Shown one piece after another: positions 31,042-38,749 of a stretch of DNA of 64,000 nucleotides. How positions within the stretch are numbered: the stretch's first letter is position 1; every line of letters starts with the position of its first letter. Where the stretch lies: the NCBI GenBank assembly GCA_041396585.1, contig JAWKYG010000005.1, positions 124,001 through 188,000 of the forward strand, in the 5' to 3' direction. The notes below the pieces were generated by a model, which did not search any database, was not told the origin of the DNA, and saw only the letters and a list, made by a program, of their open reading frames with translations. The position numbers and the translations under genes were made by a program. The stretch is from JAUIAI01 sp041396585. Lineage in GTDB: Bacteria > Pseudomonadota > Gammaproteobacteria > Burkholderiales > Burkholderiaceae_E.

Positions 31042-31350
31042 ATGCTCGAACTTCGACCCAACTGCGAGTACTGCGATCGCGATCTGCCGCCGGCCTCGCC
31101 CGAGGCACGCATCTGCTCGTATGAATGCACATTCTGTGCGGATTGCGTCGCCCAGCGCCTGCACAATGTCTGCCCGAACTGCGGTGGTGGCTTTATGCCC
31201 AGGCCGATACGGCCTCGCGTCGCGCGTCGGCCCGGGGTGGGGCTGGCCCATCAGCCCGCCAGCCAGGAGCGGCGCAGGCTCAAACACGCACCTGCCGAGA
31301 TCGAGCGTTTCTCGGCCGAACTCGCGGATATCGCACCGCAGGATCGCTGA
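31042..31350 (+). CDS. DUF1272 zinc-ribbon protein
   Basis: A 102-residue protein that begins MLELRPNCEYCDRDLPP and continues EARICSYECTFCADCVAQRLHNVCPNCGG, the near-complete DUF1272 signature with four CxxC-type Cys pairs for one or two zinc ions. The C-terminal 45 residues are basic and Ala/Pro-rich and lie outside the domain. The function is unknown. It is followed at once by a 14-base tandem repeat array. Confidence 0.9.
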   Translation: MLELRPNCEYCDRDLPPASPEARICSYECTFCADCVAQRLHNVCPNCGGGFMPRPIRPRVARRPGVGLAHQPASQERRRLKHAPAEIERFSAELADIAPQDR

Positions 31351-31361
31351 GCCGGGCGCCT

Positions 31362-31501
31362 TCGCTCAGGCGGCTTCGCTCAGGCGCGATCGCTCGGGCA
31401 GATTCTCTCGGGCAGATTCTCTCGGGCAGGTTAGCTCGGACAGGCTCGCTCGGACAGGCTCGCTCGGGCAGGCTCGCTCGGGCCCGGCGGCTCAGGCCTG
31501 G
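31362..31501. repeat. 14-base tandem repeat array, ten units
   Basis: Ten consecutive 14-base units with no phase slip, starting at 31362, 31376, 31390, 31404, 31418, 31432, 31446, 31460, 31474 and 31488. The consensus is TCGCTCGGGCAGGC. The central units are nearly identical; the first two and last two have drifted (GCTCAGG instead of GCTCGGG). The last unit runs into the final codons and stop of the acyl-CoA synthetase gene on the minus strand. Period 14 is not a multiple of three, so it does not behave as a coding repeat. Confidence 0.9.
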
Positions 31502-33459
31502 TGGCTACTGATCAAGGGGGCGAGCGCGCGCAGTGCCTCGAGCGATTCCGGATTCACCAGAGACGACAAATCACCGACCGCTGAATCGCGCAGCGCCGAG
31601 CGAATCACGCGGCGCATGATCTTCATGTTCCTGGTCTTCGGCAGGTCTTGGACGAACAGCACATGTTGTGGCCGAAACGGCACGCCGAGCCCGTCCACGA
31701 TCGCCGCCGACAATCGCTGCGCCTCGGATTCGCCAGCCGCTGCCCGCGGCACACAGACACAGACGATCGCTGTCCCCTTGACAGGATGCGGCACCCCGAT
31801 AGCGGCAGCCTCTACCAGCAGATGGGTGCCCATCAGCAGGCTTTCGATCTCGGCCGGGCCGGTGCGCTTGCCCGCGATCTTGAGGGTGTCATCCGAGCGT
31901 CCGTGCACATACCACATGCCATCGTCGTCGCGGCTGGCGAAATCACCGTGCAACCAGACGCCCGGCAGCTTGCGCCAATAGCTTTCGAGATAGCGCTCCC
32001 GGTCATGCCAGAGTGACTGGGTGAGCCCGATCGGCGTGGCGCGCATGATCAGTTCGCCGACCTGACCTGGCGCGACCGAGCGGCCGCCTTCATCGACCAC
32101 GTCGGCGCCGCTGCCCGGAACCGGACCGCCGAATGCACAGGGCTTGAGCGGATGCAGCACGGTGCCCACCAGAATCGCGCACATCTCGGTGCCGCCCGAG
32201 AAGTTGAGCAGCGGCAGGCGCCCTTTGCCGACCACATCGAACAGCCAATGCCAGGCGTCCGGCGTCCAGGGTTCGCCGGTGGAGGTGAACAGCCGCAGGC
32301 TGCTGAGATCGCGCGCGGTGATCTGGGCATCCCCGCGCGGCATCAGCGAGCGGATCGTGGTTGGCGCCACACCCAGATAGCTGACCCGGTGGCGCTCGAC
32401 CAGGCGCCAGAGCCGGTCGGGCTCGGGATAATCGGGCGCACCCTCGATCAGCACGATTGTCGCCTTGGTCAGCAGGCTGCCAAAGACCAGCAGCGGGCCC
32501 ACCAGCCAGCCCATGTCGGACATCCAGAGAAAGCGATCACCGGCCTTCAGATCCATGCACAAGCCGAGATCGAGCACCATCTTCACGGGGAAGCCGCAGT
32601 GGGTGTGCACCACCCCCTTGGGCTTGCCCGTGGTGCCCGAGGTGTAGACCAACAGGAACGGGCTGTCGGCGGGCATCTCCTCGGTGGGCACGGCGGCAGG
32701 ATCCGCGGGGGCGTCGGCCACCAGCTCGTGCCAGTCGTGATCGCGGCCGGCGGTCCAGTCGAGCGACAGCCCCGCATGGCGCAGCACGATCTGATGGCGC
32801 ACCGACGGGCTGTCGGCCAGTGCGGCGTCGGCAATCGGTTTCGCCGCCACCATGCGGCCGCGCCGCGATGAACCGTCGACGGTTACCAGCGCGATCGCGC
32901 CGGAATCATTGAGGCGTTGGGCGATGGCATCGGCGCCAAAGCCTGAAAACAGGGGCATGACGATGGCGCCGATGCGGGCCACAGCGAGCATGGTCACGGC
33001 TGCGGCCGGAATGTTCGGCAGATACATGCCAACCACATCGCCGCGCCCGATGCCCAGCTTGCGCAGGCCCCAGGCCAGTGCGGCGGTCTGCCGGTCCAGG
33101 TCAGACACGCTCAGCTGCTCGATGCGACCGTCCTCGCCCTCCCAGACCATGGCCTGCCGGTCGGCCTGAGCCGTATTGCGCCAGATATCCAGGCAGTTGT
33201 AGCTGACGTTGGTGGTGCCGCCGACGCACCAGCGTGGGAACTCGATGCCGTCGGACTGATCGAGCACTGTGCGGTAGGGCTGGATGAAGCGATAGTCCGC
33301 ATAGGCGATCAACGCGTCATGAAACCAATGCGGGTCGGCCAGCGCCCGCGCATTGAGCGCATCGAAGTCGGTCAGGCCGTGCTGGCGCAGAAAGCCAGTC
33401 AGGTTGGCGCGCTCGATCGTGTCGGCGTCGGGTCGCCAGACGATCTCCGATTCGGGCAT
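31492..33459 (-). CDS. Acyl-CoA synthetase (AMP-forming), acetyl/acetoacetyl-CoA synthetase-like
   Basis: Adenylate-forming ligase of 655 residues, cytoplasmic. An N-terminal ACAS_N-like region holds HDALIAYADYRFIQPYRTVLDQSDGIEFPRW and NVSYNCLD. The P-loop-like YTSGTTGKPKG lies near residues 271-281. SGGTEM, the YLESYWRKLPGVWLHGDFASRDDDGMWYVHGRSDDTLKIAGKRTGPAEIES hinge region and a C-terminal TRNMKIMRR (catalytic Lys) complete the set. AAGGAG upstream supports the ATG at 33459. The substrate acid is not determined; acetate, propionate or another short acid fits. The 3' end overlaps the 14-base repeat array. Confidence 0.88.
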   Translation of the reverse strand: MPESEIVWRPDADTIERANLTGFLRQHGLTDFDALNARALADPHWFHDALIAYADYRFIQPYRTVLDQSDGIEFPRWCVGGTTNVSYNCLDIWRNTAQADRQAMVWEGEDGRIEQLSVSDLDRQTAALAWGLRKLGIGRGDVVGMYLPNIPAAAVTMLAVARIGAIVMPLFSGFGADAIAQRLNDSGAIALVTVDGSSRRGRMVAAKPIADAALADSPSVRHQIVLRHAGLSLDWTAGRDHDWHELVADAPADPAAVPTEEMPADSPFLLVYTSGTTGKPKGVVHTHCGFPVKMVLDLGLCMDLKAGDRFLWMSDMGWLVGPLLVFGSLLTKATIVLIEGAPDYPEPDRLWRLVERHRVSYLGVAPTTIRSLMPRGDAQITARDLSSLRLFTSTGEPWTPDAWHWLFDVVGKGRLPLLNFSGGTEMCAILVGTVLHPLKPCAFGGPVPGSGADVVDEGGRSVAPGQVGELIMRATPIGLTQSLWHDRERYLESYWRKLPGVWLHGDFASRDDDGMWYVHGRSDDTLKIAGKRTGPAEIESLLMGTHLLVEAAAIGVPHPVKGTAIVCVCVPRAAAGESEAQRLSAAIVDGLGVPFRPQHVLFVQDLPKTRNMKIMRRVIRSALRDSAVGDLSSLVNPESLEALRALAPLISSHQA

Positions 33460-33628
33460 GCGAGTCTCCTTCGTGGCGCGTATCCGTGGCTTAGCCGTGA
33501 GCTTAGCGCAGACGCCGGCGCCTGCACCGACCACGAAGACGCAACGCAGTGGCGCTGGGCCAACTGCGCTGCGGCGTGATCGTTCGCGTGATGACGGTGC
33601 TGGCGGCAGGCCGACGCCCCGGGATTGC

Positions 33629-34741
33629 TCAGCTGGTGGACTCGCCCTTTTCGAATACCAGGTTGGCGCGGCCGACGATCAGCGGATCGACCGGACCGAT
33701 ACGTTCGATGTCCTTGCCGGCATAGGTCATCTTGTGCAGCAGGTAGCGCATCGCATTCAGCCGCGCGCGCTTCTTGCAATCGGACTTGATCACGATCCAC
33801 GGTGCATCGGTGGTGTCTGTGTGGAAGAACATCGCTTCCTTGGCACGGGTGTAGTCGTCCCACTTGTCCAGGGAGGCAAGATCGACCGGACTGAGCTTCC
33901 ACTGCTTGAGTGGGTGGACCTTGCGCGCCTTGAAGCGGCGCCGCTGCTCGTCCTGGCTCACTGAGAACCAGAACTTCACCATGCTGATGCCGCTGTGCAC
34001 GAGGTGGCGTTCGAACTCGGGCGCCTGCCGAAAGAACTCCAGATACTCGTCGTTGTTGCAAAAGCCCATGACTCGTTCGACACCGGCGCGGTTATACCAG
34101 GAGCGGTCGAACAAGACCATCTCACCGGCGGTGGGCAAATGCTCGATATAGCGCTGGAAATACCATTGGCCGCGTTCGGTCTCGGTCGGTTTCTCCAGCG
34201 CGACCACGCGCGCACCCCGCGGATTCAGATGCTCCATGAAACGCTTGATCGCGCCACCCTTGCCCGCGGCATCGCGGCCTTCGAAGACGATCACCAGGCG
34301 GCGCCGGTCTTCCTTGATCGAGGCCTGCAGCTTGAGCAGTTCGACCTGAAGCTCGTATTTCTGCGCTTCATAGCGGCGCCGCGACATGCGGTTCTTGTAC
34401 GGATACGCGCCCTCACGCCAACCGGGGTTCAACTCCTCGTCGGGGTCGGTGCGACGCCGCGGGCTCCGGCCGACCTTGTTCTGCAAGACCTCGCGAACCA
34501 GGGCGAGGTCGTCGCGGGATGCATCCGAGAGCAGGGCGTCGATCGCTTCCCGGTGCCCGCCGTCGCCCTTGCCTCCGGCGCCGACATCGGCCAGCACGGC
34601 TGCGCGGGACTCGGCCGTGCGCGCCGCCGCATGAGACAGCGCGGCATCGCGGGCAGTGGCGGAATCGGGCACGGGCGGCTGATCGATACGTTCGACCGGA
34701 TCACGCAGGTCGGACACGGAACGGGCTGATGTCTTGCTCAC
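33629..34741 (-). CDS. ppk2: Polyphosphate kinase 2 family protein
   Basis: Transfers phosphate between polyphosphate and nucleoside diphosphates. The GTG at 34741 is preceded by AGGAG at 6 bases and gives 370 residues. The catalytic domain starts about residue 122 (RRYEAQKYELQVELLKLQ). It has Walker A GRDAAGKGG (155-163), Walker B DRSWYNR (212-218) and the VKFWFSVSQDEQRRRF lid region. The first 120 residues are an extra Ala/Arg-rich extension compared with one-domain class I PPK2 proteins. No ppk1 or ppx lies nearby. A possible FNR-type site lies 136 bases upstream. Confidence 0.92.
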   Translation of the reverse strand: MSKTSARSVSDLRDPVERIDQPPVPDSATARDAALSHAAARTAESRAAVLADVGAGGKGDGGHREAIDALLSDASRDDLALVREVLQNKVGRSPRRRTDPDEELNPGWREGAYPYKNRMSRRRYEAQKYELQVELLKLQASIKEDRRRLVIVFEGRDAAGKGGAIKRFMEHLNPRGARVVALEKPTETERGQWYFQRYIEHLPTAGEMVLFDRSWYNRAGVERVMGFCNNDEYLEFFRQAPEFERHLVHSGISMVKFWFSVSQDEQRRRFKARKVHPLKQWKLSPVDLASLDKWDDYTRAKEAMFFHTDTTDAPWIVIKSDCKKRARLNAMRYLLHKMTYAGKDIERIGPVDPLIVGRANLVFEKGESTS

Positions 34742-35143
34742 TGGATCTCCTGGTTCGGACTGGCGAGGGCCATTCCATTCTCCCGCTGTGCCGTGCGTCG
34801 CGACAAGCACGTCCACCCCTGGAAACAGCCCATTCAGCGGCTCTTTGCCGCATCCGGCGCGCGAAATTGCGCTTGTTTGACCTCGATCAATGGCCGGCAC
34901 GGCCCTGACGCGCGTGCGCGCTGCGCTGGCGCACCCATGACGCATTGGTGTCGACCGGTCACCGAAGCGATCGGGCCGAGTCATGCACCAGGGGTAGCGC
35001 GCGCGAAATCCTGCGCCGCGGGCGCCGCTGCGACACGCCAAGGAGTGGCACCCGCGCATGCCAGACCGATCCACAGACCGATCCCCGGCTGCCGGTATGA
35101 TCGACCGCAGCCGCCAGCCGATCGTACTGCCAGGAGAATGCCG
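34742..35143. other. Divergent intergenic region, no gene supported
   Basis: 402 bases between ppk2 (minus) and the epoxide hydrolase gene (plus). The plus-strand frame that leads into the epoxide hydrolase is open through part of it, but the peptide is Arg/Ala/Cys-rich and unlike the family, so it is not called. It contains the FNR-type box at 34877-34890 and a TATGAT (35096-35101) that could be a -10 for the hydrolase, without a good -35. Confidence 0.6.
34877..34890. promoter_or_regulatory. FNR/Anr-type binding site
   Basis: TTGAC (34877-34881), four spacer bases and ATCAA (34886-34890). This matches the FNR/Anr consensus TTGAT-N4-ATCAA with one mismatch, a variant common in Pseudomonas-type Anr and Dnr sites. 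It lies in the divergent region between ppk2 and the epoxide hydrolase gene, and is spaced more suitably for ppk2. Confidence 0.45.
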
Positions 35144-36136
35144 ATGTCCGACGCCGATGTCGCCGCCCAATGGGGTGCCACGCTGCAGACTGAACGCCTC
35201 GGGGAGATTGACCTGCGCTTCGCGAGTGCGGGGCAGGGCCCGTTGATCATCCTGGTGCACGGTTTTCCGGAGAGCTGGTATTCGTGGCGGCATCAGCTGG
35301 GGCCACTGGCTCGGGCCGGCTTTCGCGTGGTTGCGCCCGATGTTCGCGGTTACGGCGGCTCATCCCGCCCGCAGGCGGTTACCGCCTACGACATGGAGCA
35401 GCTCACTGGCGACATGCGCGCATTGGCCGACAGACTTTCGCCCGACGAGCCGGTGGTCATCATCGGCCACGACTGGGGAGCCCCGATCGCCTGGAACACG
35501 GCCTGGCTGCATCCGCAACGCATCCGTGCGGTGGCAGGGCTTTCGGTGCCCCATGTGCCCCCCGGTGAGATACCCGGCATCGACGTGTTCAAACGGGTGT
35601 TCACGGACAAGGGCCGCTTCTTCTACATGGTGTACTTCCAGGACGAGGGCGTTGCCGAGGCCGAACTCGAGGCCGATCCGCTCCGATCGATCCGGCTGTT
35701 TTATTCAGCGCTCGGCGGCGAGGCCGCGCCCGGCACCTGGCCCACCAACAAACGCCATGGTGACAAGCTGTTCGATGGCGTGTCCGAGCCCGAGATGCCG
35801 CTGCCCTGGTTCGGCGAGCAGGACCTCGCCTACTATGCGGGCCAGTTCGAGCGCAGTGGGTTTCGCGGGCCGCTGAACCGCTACCGGAACTTCGCGCGTG
35901 ACCATGCCTGGCTGCGCGCCCGTGGCGACGGCATCATTCATCAGCCGAGCCTGTACATGGTTGGCGACCGTGATCTGGTGATGCCGATGTATCCGGCCGG
36001 CCCGATCGAGTCGATGCGTCCATACATGACCGATCTGCGCACTGCCCAGGTGCTCGAGGGCTGCGGGCACTGGATTCAGCAGGAACGTGCGGATGCGGTG
36101 AACCAGGGCCTGCTCGACTGGCTGGGCACCTTGTGA
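35144..36136 (+). CDS. Epoxide hydrolase-type alpha/beta hydrolase
   Basis: A 330-residue hydrolase. The oxyanion region HGFPESWYSWRHQ begins at His39. The nucleophile Asp110 sits in GHDWGAPIAW, and the catalytic His309 is in GCGHWIQQE. RGYGGSSRP is the conserved sx-turn of soluble epoxide hydrolases. A lid domain occupies about residues 140-250 (FYMVYFQDEG, with Tyr candidates for epoxide activation). CAGGAG at 35131-35136 supports the ATG at 35144 rather than the ATG at 35138. A haloalkane dehalogenase is a less likely alternative, since HGFPESW points to epoxide hydrolases. Confidence 0.9.
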   Translation: MSDADVAAQWGATLQTERLGEIDLRFASAGQGPLIILVHGFPESWYSWRHQLGPLARAGFRVVAPDVRGYGGSSRPQAVTAYDMEQLTGDMRALADRLSPDEPVVIIGHDWGAPIAWNTAWLHPQRIRAVAGLSVPHVPPGEIPGIDVFKRVFTDKGRFFYMVYFQDEGVAEAELEADPLRSIRLFYSALGGEAAPGTWPTNKRHGDKLFDGVSEPEMPLPWFGEQDLAYYAGQFERSGFRGPLNRYRNFARDHAWLRARGDGIIHQPSLYMVGDRDLVMPMYPAGPIESMRPYMTDLRTAQVLEGCGHWIQQERADAVNQGLLDWLGTL

Positions 36137-36161
36137 TCACCCGGACCGGAGTGTGCGTCCC

Positions 36162-36611
36162 ATGAGTGAGTTCACCGATCATCTGCGTGAGATGCTGGCC
36201 GCATTTGCGCCGGTGAGTGTTCGCCGCATGTTCGGCGGATACGGTGTTTATCTCGATGACCTCATGTTCGCCCTGGTGATCGACGACGAGCTCTATCTGA
36301 AGGCCGATTCGCACAATCTTCATCGCTTCGAGGCACTCGGGCTCGAGGCCTTCTCGTATGTGCGCAACGGACGCGTTACGAGCATGTCTTACCGGCGTGC
36401 GCCGGACAGCTGCCTCGAGGATCCACGTGAGGCCGAGCAATGGGCGCGCCTGGCCTACGATGCGGCGCTGCGTGCCCGCAAGACCGCCAAGACCGCCAAG
36501 GGCACCAAGGGCACCAAAGCCGGCGTTGGGAAGGCCGGCGTACGGCGTTCGCCGTCTGCGGGCGCAGCCGCGCCGCCGACCCGATCAAACAAGCGAGGGA
36601 AACAATCATGA
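36162..36611 (+). CDS. TfoX N-terminal domain protein with Lys-rich tail
   Basis: A 149-residue protein. Residues 1-105 form a TfoX_N domain (VSVRRMFGGYGVYLDDLMFALVIDDELYLKAD, then SYRRAPDSCLEDPREAEQWARLAYDAALRAR). The remaining 45 residues are a Lys/Ala/Gly/Thr tail with short repeats (KTAKTAKGTKGTK) that resembles histone-H1-like bacterial tails and could contact DNA or RNA. TfoX in gamma-proteobacteria promotes competence, but stand-alone TfoX_N proteins are mostly uncharacterised. It overlaps the next gene by 4 bases. Confidence 0.85.
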   Translation: MSEFTDHLREMLAAFAPVSVRRMFGGYGVYLDDLMFALVIDDELYLKADSHNLHRFEALGLEAFSYVRNGRVTSMSYRRAPDSCLEDPREAEQWARLAYDAALRARKTAKTAKGTKGTKAGVGKAGVRRSPSAGAAAPPTRSNKRGKQS

Positions 36612-37003
36612 GCGCGATCGAACGCAGCATCGAAACCTGGCATGCGATCGCATCGCGCAAGGATCCATCCGGGCTCGATGAACTGCTCGCCGACGAGGTG
36701 AGCTTCATCTCGCCTGTCGTGCATACCCCGCAGCACGGCAAGGCGATCACCAAGGCCTATCTGAGTGCGGCATTGCAGGTGTTCGGCCAGCCGTCTTTTC
36801 GCTATCTGGATCAGATCATTGGCGAGCGGCGGGCGGTGCTCGAGTTTGCGCTCGAGATCGACGGCATCGAGATCAACGGCGTCGACATGATCACGGTGGA
36901 TGCCGATGGGCGGATCACCGAGTTCAAGGTCATGGTCCGGCCGCTGAAAGGGATGCAGACGATTCATCGTCTGATGGGCGAGATGCTGCAGCGAAAGGGT
37001 TGA
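36608..37003 (+). CDS. NTF2-like (SnoaL-type) protein
   Basis: A 131-residue cone-shaped NTF2-like fold. SAIERSIETWHAIASRKDPSGLDELLADEVSFISPVVHTPQHGK is the typical opening, with a later IDGIEINGVDMITVDADGRITEFKVMVRP strand pair. Such proteins may be enzymes (isomerase, dehydratase) or binding modules; catalytic residues cannot be assigned. The ATG overlaps the TfoX stop (ATGA), so the two are translationally coupled. Confidence 0.82.
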   Translation: MSAIERSIETWHAIASRKDPSGLDELLADEVSFISPVVHTPQHGKAITKAYLSAALQVFGQPSFRYLDQIIGERRAVLEFALEIDGIEINGVDMITVDADGRITEFKVMVRPLKGMQTIHRLMGEMLQRKG

Positions 37004-37049
37004 GCGCGCCGCACGACTCATGCTGTTTCCGGTTTGAGCGATAGATGTG

Positions 37050-37829
37050 ATGAGCGAAGCGGACGGTTCCACGCCGTTTCCGGCCCAAGCGCAGCCGTCC
37101 CGATGGCGATACCGGCCGGCATGCGTCGAGGACTGCGCCGGCCTCACCGAACTGGCCATCCGCTCGAAGGCGTCGTGGGGCTACGATGCGGGCTTCATGG
37201 CCGCCTGTGCCGACGAACTGACGGTACGCCCCGAGGCCCTGACCAGTGCAACCCGCATCATCGAGCTCGTGCACCAGGGCGGGGCGCCGCTCGGTTTCAT
37301 GTCAGTGGCCATCCAGACTGATGATGCCGAGCTGGAGGCCATGTTCGTGCTCCCCGAGGCGTTGCGCGGCGGCGTCGGCCGTCGCCTGATGGCCCTAGCC
37401 CTGCGAGCCTGCGCCCGTCATGGCCGGCACCTGCTGACCATCCAGAGCGATCCGTTCGCCGAGGGTTTCTATCGCCGCATGGGGGCCTTGCCGGTTGGCC
37501 GTCGCGAGTCCGACAGTGTGGCTGGTCGCTTCCTGCCGCTGCTTGCGCTGCCGCTGGAGATCGTCATCATCCAGGGGCGGGCGCATGCACTCTGGTTATG
37601 GCCGGGCAGGGACGAGGGTCGCGAGCCTTCGCTCGAGGCCGTGCTCGATGGCGAGATCCTCGGACATGGGGCGGGGGCAGGAGAACACGGTGCACCGTCG
37701 CCTGGCCTGCAGGGTGCACCGGCGCGTGGCCTCGTTGCGAACCCGATCACCTCCGCGCTCGCCGCCTTGCGGTCACGACATATGCAAATCGCCGGGGCAG
37801 GCGCCGGTGCCACGAGAGGTCAGCCATGA
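37050..37829 (+). CDS. GNAT family N-acetyltransferase with C-terminal extension
   Basis: A 259-residue protein. Residues 15-160 are a GNAT domain: YRPACVEDCAGLTELAIRSKASWGYDAGF, LEAMFVLPEALRGGVGRRLMALAL (acetyl-CoA loop) and DPFAEGFYRRMGALPVG. The remaining 90 or so residues are Gly/Ala-rich with no recognised domain. The ATG overlap (4 bases) with the DUF3750 gene downstream argues that this long frame is the real one. A GTG at 37047 is an alternative start. The substrate is unknown. Confidence 0.8.
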   Translation: MSEADGSTPFPAQAQPSRWRYRPACVEDCAGLTELAIRSKASWGYDAGFMAACADELTVRPEALTSATRIIELVHQGGAPLGFMSVAIQTDDAELEAMFVLPEALRGGVGRRLMALALRACARHGRHLLTIQSDPFAEGFYRRMGALPVGRRESDSVAGRFLPLLALPLEIVIIQGRAHALWLWPGRDEGREPSLEAVLDGEILGHGAGAGEHGAPSPGLQGAPARGLVANPITSALAALRSRHMQIAGAGAGATRGQP

Positions 37830-38656
37830 AGTCTTGGCATACGCTGCGCCTGTTGCCGCGCCTGTGCCTGGCGATCGCGGTGTCGCTGGTGCTGTTGTTG
37901 CTCGGCCCGCTGAGCGTGCTGGCCTTCGGCGAGCTCACCGCCCGCGATGCCTGGCGCCAGGGCTCACGCGATTCGAGCGGTCAGTCGCCGGATCCGGCCA
38001 CTCACGACGGCGCGGTGGTGCAGGTGTTCGCGGCCCGCACGCTCGGCTGGCGCGGCGCCTTCGGCGTACACACCTGGCTTGCCACCAAGCGTGCCGGCGC
38101 GCCGGGATACCGCGTGCATCATGTGATCGGGTGGCGTTATTACTACGGCGGCTCGGCCGTGGTCAGCCAGAGCGGCGTGCCGGATTTTCACTGGTTCGGT
38201 GCTCGTCCGACGCTGCTCGCCGATCACCGCGGCGCGCGCGCCGAGGCGATGATCGATGCCATCGAGGCCGCGGTGCAAGCTTATCCGTATGCCGATCTCT
38301 ATCGCGTCTGGCCAGGCCCGAACAGCAATACCTTCACGGCTTGGGTGGCCCGGCAGGTGCCGGAGCTGGAACTCGATCTGCCACCGAATGCGCTCGGCAA
38401 GGACTTTCTCGGGCAGGGTCGCATCATCGCTCCCATGCCCAGCGGTACGGGTTGGCAACTATCGCTTTACGGTCTCGTGGGGGCGGGCGTGGCCCGCAAG
38501 GAAGGCATCGAGGTGAATCTGCTCGGCCTGGCCGCCGGTTTCGATCTCGATGATCTTGCCTGGCGTATTCCCGGGTGGGCCGGATATCGATCTGGCCACT
38601 GGCCGGCCAGGCGAATCGCCTCGCCGGCCGATGACGCTCCCGCGGATCCGGCCTGA
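37826..38656 (+). CDS. DUF3750 membrane-anchored protein
   Basis: A 276-residue protein. An N-terminal hydrophobic segment (LLPRLCLAIAVSLVLLLLGPLSVLAFG) serves as signal anchor or signal peptide. The DUF3750 domain follows: VQVFAARTLGWRGAFGVHTWLATKRAG, YRVHHVIGWRYYYGGSAV and YRVWPGPNSNTFTAWVARQVPELELDLPPNALGKDF. The conserved His, Asn and Ser residues of the middle blocks suggest an amidase- or peptidase-like active site, but the function is unproven. The ATG at 37826 overlaps the GNAT stop and has GAGAGG upstream. Confidence 0.87.
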   Translation: MKSWHTLRLLPRLCLAIAVSLVLLLLGPLSVLAFGELTARDAWRQGSRDSSGQSPDPATHDGAVVQVFAARTLGWRGAFGVHTWLATKRAGAPGYRVHHVIGWRYYYGGSAVVSQSGVPDFHWFGARPTLLADHRGARAEAMIDAIEAAVQAYPYADLYRVWPGPNSNTFTAWVARQVPELELDLPPNALGKDFLGQGRIIAPMPSGTGWQLSLYGLVGAGVARKEGIEVNLLGLAAGFDLDDLAWRIPGWAGYRSGHWPARRIASPADDAPADPA

Positions 38657-38690
38657 GCAGCCGGCCCCGCGGGAACGGGCACGATGCCCG

Positions 38691-38742
38691 GCCTCCAGTG
38701 GAGGCAGCGGGCGTGGCGGCGACCCGCGCGCGAGTCGCCGCC
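38691..38742. terminator. Two hairpins between convergent genes
   Basis: GCCTCC (38691-38696) pairs with GGAGGC (38700-38705) over a 3-base loop. GGCGGCGAC (38715-38723) pairs perfectly with GTCGCCGCC (38734-38742) over a 10-base loop. They lie in the 93-base gap between the DUF3750 stop and the end of the minus-strand DctP gene, where a bidirectional transcript end is expected. No T-run is present. Confidence 0.5.
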
Positions 38743-38749
38743 TGGCCGA

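Noticed and set aside
31362..31501. CRISPR array
   Set aside because: The units are 14 bases and directly adjacent with no spacers, and no cas genes are present.
34793..35143. N-terminal extension of the epoxide hydrolase frame
   Set aside because: The peptide is unlike any hydrolase N terminus and a good ribosome binding site sits just before the ATG at 35144.
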